Positions 8,343 through 18,400 of a stretch of DNA of 23,941 nucleotides are shown piece after piece. A model generated the notes under the pieces. That model saw only the letters and a program-made list of their open reading frames with translations. It searched no databases and was not told the DNA's origin. This DNA comes from Blakeslea trispora (taxonomy: Eukaryota; Mucoromycota; Mucoromycetes; Mucorales; Choanephoraceae): contig JAIWNE010000234.1 in NCBI GenBank assembly GCA_025331445.1, positions 1-23,941 on the forward strand, given 5' to 3'. The translations under genes were made by a program, and so were the position numbers. The first letter of the stretch is position 1, and every line of letters begins with the position of its first letter.

Positions 8343-11300
8343 CACTACACATAAAGGGTCGTCGCGCGCACGTCAATTTCTGCGGATAACTTGACTGTAA
8401 CGCACGTTCCAGGCATGACGCGCGCAAAGCGTAGGGCGTCATGTGTTTTCGCATTGAGACGACACAGCGAAACACCGTCATGTGTCAACGCATTGGAAGA
8501 CAGGGCGGAGCAACGTCTTTTGTTTTCGCATCAGAATTTGAGTGAACCTCTTTGTCTTTCGCTTTCATTAAAACGACCTGATTGGATTGTCTACTCATGA
8601 CATCCTCATTCAATTAGCTTCTTTATCAAAATATACAATCAGTAATTCGTTTTAATTGGCTTCATACTCGGTATCTTTATTGAATTTATGCACTTAATTG
8701 GACAAAATGGACTTCTTTACGTCAATACACTCCTTTATGATTAGGTTATATAGATCAAATATAGAGGATTATAGGTCTAAAAATAGTGCTTTTTATTATA
8801 AAAAATGGTATATATTGGCTGAAAATAATAGCTTATACAGGGGGAAAATATTAGGGGTTCTATAGGAATCCAGGTAGAATGACCAGGCAGAAATCCAGCT
8901 AAAATGGTAGGCGAAATAGTAGGCCAAAAAACAGCCAAAAAGCAGACGAAAGGTAGGCAAAATAACAGGCAGAAAAGCAAAATCAGTTATCACGAAATGG
9001 CAACAATTTCTTGTATTTCAAGCATTTAAAAATCAGAAAAAACCTAACGAAATGACTATTGAAATGCTAAAACAGTTAGTTATAAAGCAAGCAGAAAATA
9101 ATGTCATTTACTTACTTTGAAAGACTCATAAACCATCCGGAAAGTAAAGGGTGATGCGCTAAAACGATAGAAGCTCAACAACAGAAAAGAAACTAGAAAA
9201 ACTGAATAAGTTAAACCGAAATGAGATAAATTAATCATTTACTTACATACTAAAGCATCATAGCACCTCAAGTTATAGCCAGATACAGTTACAAGTACCT
9301 AAGGTAACTAAATAGAACAGTTAGAGAGGTACTGAGTCATATTCAATGGCTGTACTTACTTTTATACCAAGTTACTCGAGAAAAGACAAAACTACGTGAC
9401 TAATCCTAAGAAAAAAAAAGGATGGTAAGTAAACAGCAATGTATTTGTATGTCAAGTTGTACCTTAAAGTATGTATCAGTCTTCATAAGCTCTAAAGATA
9501 ACATGCCTACATGGAGAATAATATTCAATAAACTGTTGCTTAGGTATGGGAAAGTACTTACAAGTTTTATTTCAAAATATAAAAAAAGTAAAAGAAATGG
9601 AAGAGAAAAGAATAAAAAAAAAAGGAAGAAGTATGTCATAATAAAATGACATATTGACAAATTTCTATTTTCGTGATAAAAAATGAATTGAAAACAAAAA
9701 AAGATCTGTAAAAATACGATCCGTAGAAAATTAGATGAACAGAGACTGAAGATAGATGATTTTTTTTTCTCTCATCAGTAACACAAAGAATATCTGTTAA
9801 CATTGTACTTTACATGAGACTTTGCTAATCAGCTTAGTAGTGTTGATATTCATAGAGCATGTAATTCAACTTAACAGATAGTCAAGATGGTTTACTTGGA
9901 TTGCCATAGCATATCATTTAAAATAGACAATGCTAGCATTAAATGAGCCCTTTTTTTTTAAAAAAAAGTTTTTCTGAGGTATTTTTTTTCCCAGACAGTT
10001 TTTTTCTTTTTCCTTCTATTTTATTTTTTTTAGTACTAAATGAACTTTTACTCACTACTTGTATATTTCTAACCAAGTTGATCAGCCTCAACAAACTCCC
10101 GTCATCACAACAAAGCAACGCGATGCAAGTGCGCAATCAACAATCTTACAAGACTTTAGAAGTTTAGAGCAAAAAACACGTAAACAAAACTAGAATGACT
10201 TTGACTGTGTCTACAAAAAAAAAGAGCTATCGCCAGCAAACGTGTAAGATCCTCTCATTTCAGCATCACTGTTTTTCTACACCCAAGTTTTAGTTATTGT
10301 CAGTACACAGTTATTGAAATCTACTGTTGAACACTTTACAAGAGGTAAGTAATACTTTTGGTTTAGATTGTAAACGGCTCTTTATTGAAATGGACTGCAT
10401 CACGAACAATGATCTTGGATATTTGGTTGAAGAATTGTATTTAAGCAATAAAAAAAAGACAACATCTTGTCAAGTTATTACTTTATTTCTATATGTGGCA
10501 ATGTTATTCTGGATGATATGTATAGAAACGAGTATAAGGGAATGAAATACGGTAAAAAGGGCTGTTAGCATAGAATGGTGTGTGATAATGACTCTGGCCT
10601 TACTTTATTTATGAATCATGAAAGGGACTAGCATCTTTGTATTGTATTTCAAAAATAAACCTTTGATACGAGTAACTTTGACAAGATCCAGTATAAGGAT
10701 TAAATTATGTTTGTATGTTGTCTACGTCTTTATTTTGACGGCTTTTGGCTTTTCAAACTACCCATCTTTAAGCAATCGTTTAAGTATTTTTTTAAGTGTC
10801 TCTTTTTTTTTCAACCTCTTTTTTTTATGTATTTTTTCAAGTATCTTTTTTTTAAGAGTCTCTTTTTTTTTTTGAGTGTCTCTTTTTTTTTTGAGTGTCT
10901 CTTTTTTTTCAGTGCTTTAAGTTTTTTATTTCCCATTTTTAAAAGATTTTCCCAATTATTTTGTGAGCCTCATTCTCAATTTTTAAATTTTTCGTTTCCG
11001 AAAGTATTTTCCAATTTTTTTAGCAGTGATTTTTCAGGTCTTTTTTTTTTTGAAGAAAAAATGACAAGACATTTCAAACTCCTCAGCATTAAGGAAATCA
11101 AGTTGCTTCAAAATCTTAAGCAGAGAAAAAATCACTGCCAAAAAATTCAAAGAGCGAATTTTTTTTAAGCAGTAAAATGATAGAAGAAATGTAAATGATA
11201 ATATACATCCAATTTTAAATCTATAAGAAATTTTGGAAGCCTAGAAGATACATCTACATTTCTGCAAAAAAAAACAGCAACTTTTATAGTTAAAATCAAA

Positions 11301-11368
11301 AGTTGAAAAAATATGCCCATGTTAGCCGCACGTGTCCGACGTGCGTCCGACACGGATTAGGTGTAGTG
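8343..11368 (+). mobile_element. CACTA-type DNA transposon E4 (3-kb family)
   Basis: The element starts CACTACACATAAAGG, ends GATTAGGTGTAGTG, and has a perfect TTC duplication (8340-8342 and 11369-11371). The right copy includes the first base of E5, so E4 inserted exactly at the boundary of E5. Its interior is a diverged relative of E5 in the same orientation. Similarity is clear at 8590-8770 against 11600-11780 and at 10900-11330 against 13860-14290. Its subterminal DNA is different and GC-rich, with CGCACGTC at 8367-8374 and its inverse at 11338-11345. GTAAGT donors on both strands (for example 9425 plus, 9113 and 9243 minus) suggest spliced remnants, but no intact protein is seen. Confidence 0.85.
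10790..10915. repeat. Degenerate tandem repeat GAGTGTCTC + T-run in E4
   Basis: AGTGTCTC or AGAGTCTC followed by 8-12 T recurs near 10794, 10854, 10874 and 10893. The matching place in E5 (about 13740-13870) and in E1 (about 1190-1330) has a related but different array built on TTTATCTCAGTGT-like units, so this block evolves by slippage within the family. Confidence 0.6.
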
Positions 11369-11899
11369 TTCACTACACTGAAGAGGTTGGCAAACGAACC
11401 ATGATTTTTACGGAACACACGTCTGCTTCGTACGGAACCTACTTGGCACTCCCAATTCATTAGCCGTCGTGGAAACCTGGGTTCGAAACACATCTGTTTC
11501 ACACGACGGCAAATGAACCACGGTTACTGCCCCAATTTCCACGACGGCAAACAGATTACGAAAACTGCCTCGTTTCCAACGTGTGTTCCGTATCCATTGG
11601 AGCGACCTAATTGGATTACATTCTTGAAATAGTTCTTTCAATTGGCTTCTTTTCGCAAAAATACATTCAATAATTCGTTCTGATTGGGTTCATATTCGGT
11701 ATTTTTATTGAAATAGATGATTGCAATTGGATAGAATAGGCTTCTTTACGCAAATATACTTCTTTACAATAGGACTGTTTACAGTAAATATAGAGGATTA
11801 GAGGCTTAAAAAAGTGGCTTTTTATTATAGAAAAAACTTTTTTTGATAGAAAATAGTGGCTTCTTTACGGGGGGAAAATACTAGGGGATTAGGCAAATA

Positions 11900-12531
11900 A
11901 AAAAAAAGGCAATAATTCATTGATGTAGAGAATATGACCAGAAAAAAACCGATAGAAATGGCAAATTGCTTCGAGAAAAAGCCGATGACAAGAGCAATTC
12001 GAACTGAGACACAAGCGCAACAGACAGACCATAAAAGCAGATGGAGAGAGACAGCAATTTTACATATAAAAGGCAGAAAACAAACCAAACAAGGAACAAC
12101 CGGATTTGAACTAAAACAACACCATCATTAGTTAAAAGCGAAATAATACAAAAAGAAATGACAAATGTACTTACAGACAATCCATAGTCAGAGGCTATAC
12201 GAAAGGCAGTTTACCGTGTCAAAGGAGCATACCAGCATTTGAAAGCCTAAAAAGAAAGCAATAAGTTATACTTAAATCATAGATTCTAACTTCTTACTTA
12301 CGTTTGAAAAAGCCATCAACAGGGTCCTTGTAAATAATATCATTATTAAGCACAACTAGGCTCTAAACGAAAGAAGTACGTGAATAAAAAGAATTACAAC
12401 ATAGATGCTTATGAATAATTACCTCAAGTTATACAACAAAGTAAACACATATCAATTAAAGACAAGGACTAAGTAGTTAGAAGTAGATTATTAGTGGCTT
12501 GACCGAAAAAAAAAAAGAAAATAACTTACCT
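11900..12531 (-). pseudogene. Mirror copy in E5 of the four-intron spliced remnant
   Basis: Minus-strand donors ACTTAC (read as GTAAGT) at about 12174, 12300 and 12527, and the matching acceptors, reproduce the intron series of E1 at 2532-2948. The exon content is nearly identical to that in E1, including the segment read as RIASDYGLS and the stop upstream of it. Confidence 0.4.
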
Positions 12532-13063
12532 GTATACTTTAACAAAAAAGTAATAAAAAAGTAATAAAAAAGTAATAAAAAAGAGAGAAAAAGAGAAAAG
12601 AAAGGAAAAAAGAAAAAATTTCAACTTAATGACAGCTTCCTATTTGGGTCTTGTTAATAACAAAAAAAAGAGAGAGAGAGAAAAATATCACACTGACAGA
12701 TTTCATTATTGAATCACCGACACAAGAATAAAATATCCTGACTTTACTTGACCGTTAAAAAATCTATAAAAAGTGACTAAGAGAGCGCTTCAAGTGCATT
12801 ATAAGCATCCGGTAATATGCCCCTTTAATATAGCCACAAACAGGCACCTCTTTTCTTTTTTTTTGTCGAAAAAACGACATTAGACTTGTCGACATGGGCA
12901 CGTATGAGTACACTTTAAAAAAATAAAAAATAAAGAGAAATAGCTTTATTCAATCCCAGCCAATATCACACACACTTTTTTTTTCTCTCTCTTGAATTTA
13001 TTTATTTATTTTTTTTATTACAGGTAGCCTCGACTCATACTTTATTTATCTTGTTGAAAGCAG

Positions 13064-13528
13064 ATGAGACTTAGCGAGCTTATGTCATTTCAGCAATGCA
13101 GTATATTGGACACAGACATTCCAAGCGTAGACTCTGGTTTGGAAGTGCAACGAAAAGAGAACAGTCAGGAGAGCTTTTAAGCTGCAAGTTGACTTCAATC
13201 TAAAAATAAAGAGAATATCAGGCTGCTACTTTTTTCTTCTTCGGTACTAAGCTTGATCCTCATCATACATGCCAAGCAAAAGGTAAGTTACATTGCCGTG
13301 TTATGAATCAGCTATATCCTTTCTTTTTTTTTGTTTCGACAAGAAGTGGATTGCTTTATGAACGAGAAGCTCTTTTTTATGAATGAAAAACATCTTTACG
13401 CAATAAACAACGACTGCTTACGAGTTATTTTATGGATTACACCTTTATTTATTTTTGTCTCAGTACATGAAAGGAAAGAATGTGGGTTTTGGTACAAAAT
13501 GAGCATATACAAGAGGAAAAAGATGTAA
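13064..13528 (+). pseudogene. Frameshifted copy in E5 of the MRLSELMSFQQC gene remnant
   Basis: The frame starts like the E1 copy (1539-2000) but has an extra G in the run at 13166-13172, which gives a stop a few codons later, and another change at 13210-13216. The intron with GTAAGT after QAK and the second exon (EVDCFMNEKLFF...) are intact at the DNA level. The E1 copy is thus the better-preserved version. Confidence 0.45.
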
Positions 13529-14412
13529 ATGGACTGTTGCAAGTTCTTACTTCTTATATTTTGACCTGTTAAGCTTGTAGAAATGGAACAGAAGAAAAGA
13601 GGATTTAAAGTGCAGGCTTACCTTGAACGCACTACTGGGTAACTTGGGAGATGAGACCGAGATGAGTTTGCATGTTCTTCACAAAACTCTTTTTTTTTGC
13701 TTTTAATTTTTACAAGTTGTCTTTTCTTCAAAGGTTTTATTCAAGTATGTTTATCTTAGTGCGTTTATTTGAATGTGTTTATCTCAGTGTCTTCTGCTTT
13801 AGATGCCTTTATTTCAGTGTCTTGTTTTCTTCAAGTTTTTTTTGGCATTTAATTTTTGAGTGTCTCTTTTTTTCACTGCTTTAAGTTTTTTATTTCCCAT
13901 TTTTAAAAGATTTTCCCAATTATTTTGTGAGTCTCATTCTCAATTTATAAATCTCCCTTTTCCGAAATTGTTTTCCAATTTTTTAAGCAGTGATTTTTTA
14001 GGCCTTAATATTTTTTAAAGAAAAAAAGACAAGTCAATTTAAACTCCTCAGCGTTAAGAAAATCAAGTTGCTTCAAAATCTTAAGCAGAGAAAAAATCAC
14101 TGCCAAAAAATTTAAAGAGCGAAATTTCTTTAAGCAGTGAAATGATAGAAGAAATGTAAATGGTAATAACTTTATGAATATACATCCAAATTTAATTTTG
14201 TAAAAAGTTTTGGAAGTCTAAAAAATACATCTAAATATCTGCCAAAAAAAACAGCAACTTTCATAGTCAAAATTGAAAGTTGGAAATTTGACAGCGGTGG
14301 ACGGCCAGTCCAACCCGGGCGTCCACTGTACAGCGGACCGGCATTTGGTGTAGTGCAGAGAGTTGAATTTATATTGCACTTAACTTTATACAAGACAGAT
14401 AAAAGCATCTCT

Positions 14413-14484
14413 TCTTCGGTAGTATAGTGGTGAGTATCCCCGCCTGTCACGCGGGAGACCGGGGTTCAATTCCCCGCCGGAGAG
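14413..14484 (+). tRNA. tRNA-Asp (anticodon GTC)
   Basis: A complete 72-nt cloverleaf without intron. The acceptor TCTTCGG pairs with CCGGAGA (one T-G wobble). The anticodon stem is CCCGC/GCGGG around loop CTGTCAC, with anticodon GTC at 14446-14448. The T arm is CGGGG-TTCAATT-CCCCG and the discriminator base is G. A box (TAGTATAGTGG) and B box (GGTTCAATTCC) sequences for RNA polymerase III are present. The body is the typical eukaryotic tRNA-Asp. The CACTA array ends 57 bp upstream. Confidence 0.97.
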
Positions 14485-14492
14485 TTTTTTTT
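14485..14492 (+). terminator. RNA polymerase III T-run terminator
   Basis: Eight T follow the discriminator base of the tRNA directly, the standard signal for Pol III termination. Confidence 0.85.
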
Positions 14493-14504
14493 CGTAATTT
14501 CTAT

Positions 14505-14650
14505 TATTTGATTTCGATTTTTTTTTTGCGGGTTGAGATTTTATTTTTACGTATGGAGTTTTGCGGATTCACGTATATTTGTATTATAAAAAAAAATCAA
14601 ATCCGCAAACTGAAAAAATAAAATTCGCAAAACGAAAGCAAAATCCAATA
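14505..14650. repeat. Nested imperfect inverted repeat after the tRNA
   Basis: GTTTTGCGGATT at about 14558-14569 pairs with AATCCGCAAAC at about 14600-14610. Outside this, TTTTTTGCGGG...ATTTTATTTTT (about 14523-14548) pairs loosely with AAAAAATAAAATTCGCAAAA (about 14614-14633). It may be a small degraded foldback element. No target duplication was found. Confidence 0.4.
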
Positions 14651-15173
14651 CTTTGTACTTCAATTATTTATAGAGTGCATCCATTTTAGTGTTACCGTAT
14701 AAAGGATAGTTTTTGCTGTAACTCCAAAAAGAGAACAAATAGATACAACAGAGCAATCAGGCAGCAAGGTTATAAGTAATGAGCACCAGGTTTTAAGTCG
14801 TCCGACTAAAGATATAAGTAAAGTAGAGAGAATAAAGTAATATAAAAGAGAAGATGTAATATATGAATACAATGATCTGTAATAAGTATCAAGGGAACTA
14901 ATAACAATATGTGGATTTAGGTAGTGAATATGTCAAACTACAACCAAGCGCAAAGCAAATAAGGGAAATGATAGTTGAGTTTTTTTTATAAGAAAACATG
15001 AAAGGGCAAATATGCATTTTGAAGAAAACTCATGCTGGACTTACAAACTAACAATTTAAAATTTAAGTTAATGAGTCATCATGTGTGGAGTACTAAAACA
15101 CATTTAAAAGCTCTATTCATTATGATATGGAAAGTCAGAGAAGGATTCAAATAAAGTTGTTGTGTAACAAGAG
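14651..15173. other. AT-rich spacer, no gene supported
   Basis: This is ordinary host-like sequence between the tRNA and the retrotransposon. No open frame here has convincing protein character, and the longest ones are hydrophobic shadows of AT-rich DNA. The last five bases, AAGAG, are the left target duplication of the LTR element. Confidence 0.5.
15169..15173. repeat. 5-bp target site duplication AAGAG, left copy
   Basis: AAGAG directly precedes the TG of the 5' LTR and recurs at 20162-20166 directly after the CA of the 3' LTR. Five bases is the usual size for Ty3/gypsy integrases. Confidence 0.95.
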
Positions 15174-15390
15174 TGTAATACAAGACAAGCAAAAAACAAC
15201 CTGATGAAATTTTACTGTTAACAACGAATCCATCCGAAATAATATCACCACATATTATTAATACGAAAACTTATAAATACTCATATTCAAATCAATAAAG
15301 AACATTATCTTATTTTTTTTCATATTCTAATATATCTATATCTTTAACTGTATTTCCTTATTTGGTGCTAACTGAACTTCAAATATTACA
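15174..15390 (+). repeat. 5' LTR
   Basis: The LTR runs from TGTAATAC to ATATTACA, and the outer 7 bases (TGTAATA and TATTACA) are inverted repeats. A TATA-like box TATAAATA lies at 15272-15279 and an AATAAA hexamer at 15294-15299, so both promoter and polyadenylation signals sit in the middle of this short LTR. Confidence 0.95.
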
Positions 15391-15391
15391 T

Positions 15392-15403
15392 TGGTGGAGA
15401 AGC
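15392..15403 (+). other. Candidate minus-strand primer binding site
   Basis: TGGTGGAGAAGC begins one base after the 5' LTR. TGG is the expected complement of the CCA end of a tRNA, and the following bases would require an acceptor stem with 3' strand CTTCTCC and discriminator A. It does not match the tRNA-Asp in this window. I cannot name the tRNA from memory. Confidence 0.55.
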
Positions 15404-15409
15404 TAAATT

Positions 15410-18400
15410 ATGTATCCGACAAATCATTCTGATGGGGAAAGTGGTGACACCATCACTCAGGCAAGTGTAAACGCCTCTGGCGTACCTTCGGCAGATTTCT
15501 CCCTGCCTCGAATTGGCACTGAAACTACAGGTATTGATATGCAAATGGGAGAAGGAGGGCTGCATTCTCCGAACTCGACACCCGAGGAACGAGAGCAGAC
15601 ATTCTTGTACTTGAGACAACAACAAGGCAAGATGAGAGAATATATGCATCAGATCCGGCCAGCAAAGGTAGAAGAAGGCTATGCTCTGTTTGGTCGTATT
15701 AGCGCGGTAGAAGCCTCCATAGCAAACCTAAGCCTCGAGGCTAGAGGAGCCGTTGCCGCTTTGGTGGAGCAACAAAGAACTGCGGGAAGGATGATCGAGG
15801 CTGCAATTCAACAAAACGACAGGAAGCTGGAAGAAAGTAAAGAATATATTGAACAAGAGCTAATTACTTTTCTGTCGGAACATCCTTTGGAGTTAGCAAA
15901 CTTGATGACCAAGTATCGTTGGCCTTTGCTAACTGACTGTCAAGAATCACAATTGAGCCAAGATATTGTAAATTTTGTGATCAGACCGCCTACGCTCACC
16001 AATGATCAAGGTTCAACAGAAATGGAGAACATGCGAAGAATCATTTTAGAATTGCAAGAGCAGTTACGTCAAGTCACCCTACAACAGGACCACAAAACAA
16101 GTATCTTACGAATTCCCCAAGACAAGGCAGACAGACCAAGGGGGATAATCCATGACAGTATAGACCAAGAAACAATAAAAGAAAGACGAAGAAGAGTTCA
16201 ACTACCAGCATTTACATTTGGTGATATACAAAAAGACAGAGAATGGCTAATGGAATACAATAGTCTAACACACCATATTCGTTTTTCTGAGAAGGAGAAA
16301 TTAGCTGATCTAGAAGTAAGACTGAAGGGAGATGCTTTGTCATGGTTCACGTATTTGCCGGAAGAAGACAAGAAAACCTGGAAAGGGTTTGAAAGGGTGT
16401 TTCAAGACTATTTTGGCGGAGGTGCAAGCACGGTGGAAATGGCCTTAAGGGAACTTAAGAACTTGCAGCAAGGCTCGATGCGAATGGTACAATTTGGACA
16501 GAAGTTTCGCGAGGTGGCTAGGAAAGCTGAGGTACACTCAGAAGTGATGTTGGTATCATACCTTAAGGCTGCAGTAAATCCAGAGATGAGAAAGGCTATC
16601 GTTTACCGCGGTCCCAAGACATATGTTCAGGCAGTAGACATTTGTATTGAAGTAGAAACCGATTTCTTAACTGATCGAATCGACCCGACGGTCAAGGCGT
16701 TGAATGAATCTATTCAACAAAACTATCAGTCCAGAGACAACAGATACAAAGGTAACAAACAAATGTTTGGAAAGGGTCGGGATCAGGGAACAGAAAAGCG
16801 CACTTGTTTTCGGTGTAAAAAAGTAGGACACCTCAAGAAAGACTGCTGGATGAACAAGAAGAAACATAACCACCACCACAACAACAACCAGGAACTAGCC
16901 GAACACACCCAACAAGAAGAGACGCCTACTGAAGAAAACATCAACATTTTTGAACACCTGTTTGAAAATAACCAACAAGAACAGACAACGTCACACTATC
17001 AAAACAGATTCAAGATTCCGATCCGATGCAACCAACAGCAAGTTCAGGCATTGATTGACACAGGTTCAACTATTAGTACCATTTCCGAAGATGCAGCTGC
17101 CAGACTAGAAGTACAAGTATATGCATGCCAACCCAAGGTTATTAGATATGGTAACAAGTCCATCCAAATTACTCACAAGAAGGCCCGAATGGATTTCGCA
17201 TTCAATCATGGTCAGGACAGTGGTAAAGCAGATTTATATGTAGTAAAGAATCAAAATGAAGGAATCATCTTGGGTATGGATTGGATGTATGAAGAAGACA
17301 TCGTACTGCAGGTCAAACAAAAATCAGTGACAAAAACAGTCAAGATAAATGCAGCCGAAGACTTTGTGACTATGACGTTAAAAGATTATGCTATTCTTTT
17401 TGAAATAACAGACTTACAAACATTAACCAACGCACCTTACAAGCACGTGATAGAGACAGGCTCAGCCTTACCAGTGGTGTCCAGGGACTACCGAAGATCT
17501 CAGGTGGAAGAAGAAGCAATTAGGCAAGAAGTCAAGACAATGTTGAGGAAGAAAGTGATTAAACCTAGCAATAGCAGTTGGTTAAGCCCAGTAGTACTGA
17601 TTAAGAAACCAGATAACTCTTACCGATTCTGCGTCGACTACAGGAAACTCAACCAAGTAACCGTTCGTGACAATTTTCCATTACCATTGATAACTGGCCT
17701 TTTAGATAGATTGTCTGGAAACAAAATCTTCACGACTTTGGATCTTAAGTCGGGTTACTGGCAATTACCTTTGGATGAAGCTAGTGCTGAGAAGACAGCC
17801 TTTATTGCTAATGGAGAACTCTATGAATTCAACTGTCTTCCTTTTGGTGTCATGAATGGTCCAGCTTCATTTAGCAGATTAATGAACATAGTCCTAAAGG
17901 GAATCAAGTCTTGCATGTGTTACATTGATGACATTATCATTTTTAGCACGTCCGTAGAAGATCATATTCAGGATGTCAAGATAGTTTTGGACCGATTGCT
18001 ACAATACAACTTGAGACTGTCCAAAGGAAAATGCAAGTGGTTCTGTCAAGAAGTGGCTTTCTTAGGCTTTCTGGTTAATGGCTCAGGCATCAGATCAAAT
18101 CCCGAGAAAACAAAAGTGGTAACACAGTGGCAAGCGCCAAAGGATAAAAAAGCGTTGATGAGATTTCTTGGTTTTGCTACTTTCTATCATCGTTTTATTA
18201 GGAACCTGGCTGATAAGGCAAAACCGCTGTACTTACTGTTGAAAAAGGATGTGAAGTATACGTGGACTGCAAGTGCGAATAAGGCTTTCGAAGAGATCAA
18301 GCAGGAAATCACTCGCCTTCCAACACTGGCATACCCTGACTCTAGACTACCGTATGACTTACACTGTGATGCGTCCGATGTGGGATTAGGTGCATGTTTG

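Larger units (their letters stand above)
11371..14355 (+). mobile_element. CACTA-type DNA transposon E5 (3-kb family, recombinant partner of E1)
   Basis: The element starts CACTACACTGAAGAGG and ends CATTTGGTGTAGTG. It is the inverted partner of E1, with a long near-identical interior (about 11770-14050) and unlike ends. The left subterminal region has repeats around ACGACGGCAAA, TACGGAAC and CCACGGTTA (11518-11526). The right end has AGCGGTGGACG (14293-14303) and GTCCACTG. The flanks do not form a duplication: before E4 inserted the left flank was CTT, and the right flank is CAG. Each flank instead corresponds to a flank of E1 in reverse complement. It stands 57 bp upstream of tRNA-Asp. Confidence 0.8.

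Noticed and set aside
8257..8600. Short frames on both strands in the GC-rich left end of E4
   Set aside because: They coincide with subterminal repeats (CGCACG, GCGTCATG), with no consistent frame and no counterpart in E5.
10618..11168. Phe-rich open frames in E4
   Set aside because: They are translations of the T-run tandem repeat, not protein-like.
722..14355. One giant transposon with 2.9-kb terminal inverted repeats formed by E1 and E5
   Set aside because: The outer flanks (AAC and CAG) form no duplication, the outermost motifs of E1-left and E5-right do not match each other, and each 3-kb unit has its own CACTAC/GTAGTG borders.
14172..14450. Minus-strand frame across the end of E5 and the tRNA
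   Set aside because: It overlaps the tRNA-Asp gene and transposon end repeats, so chance openness is the simplest reading.
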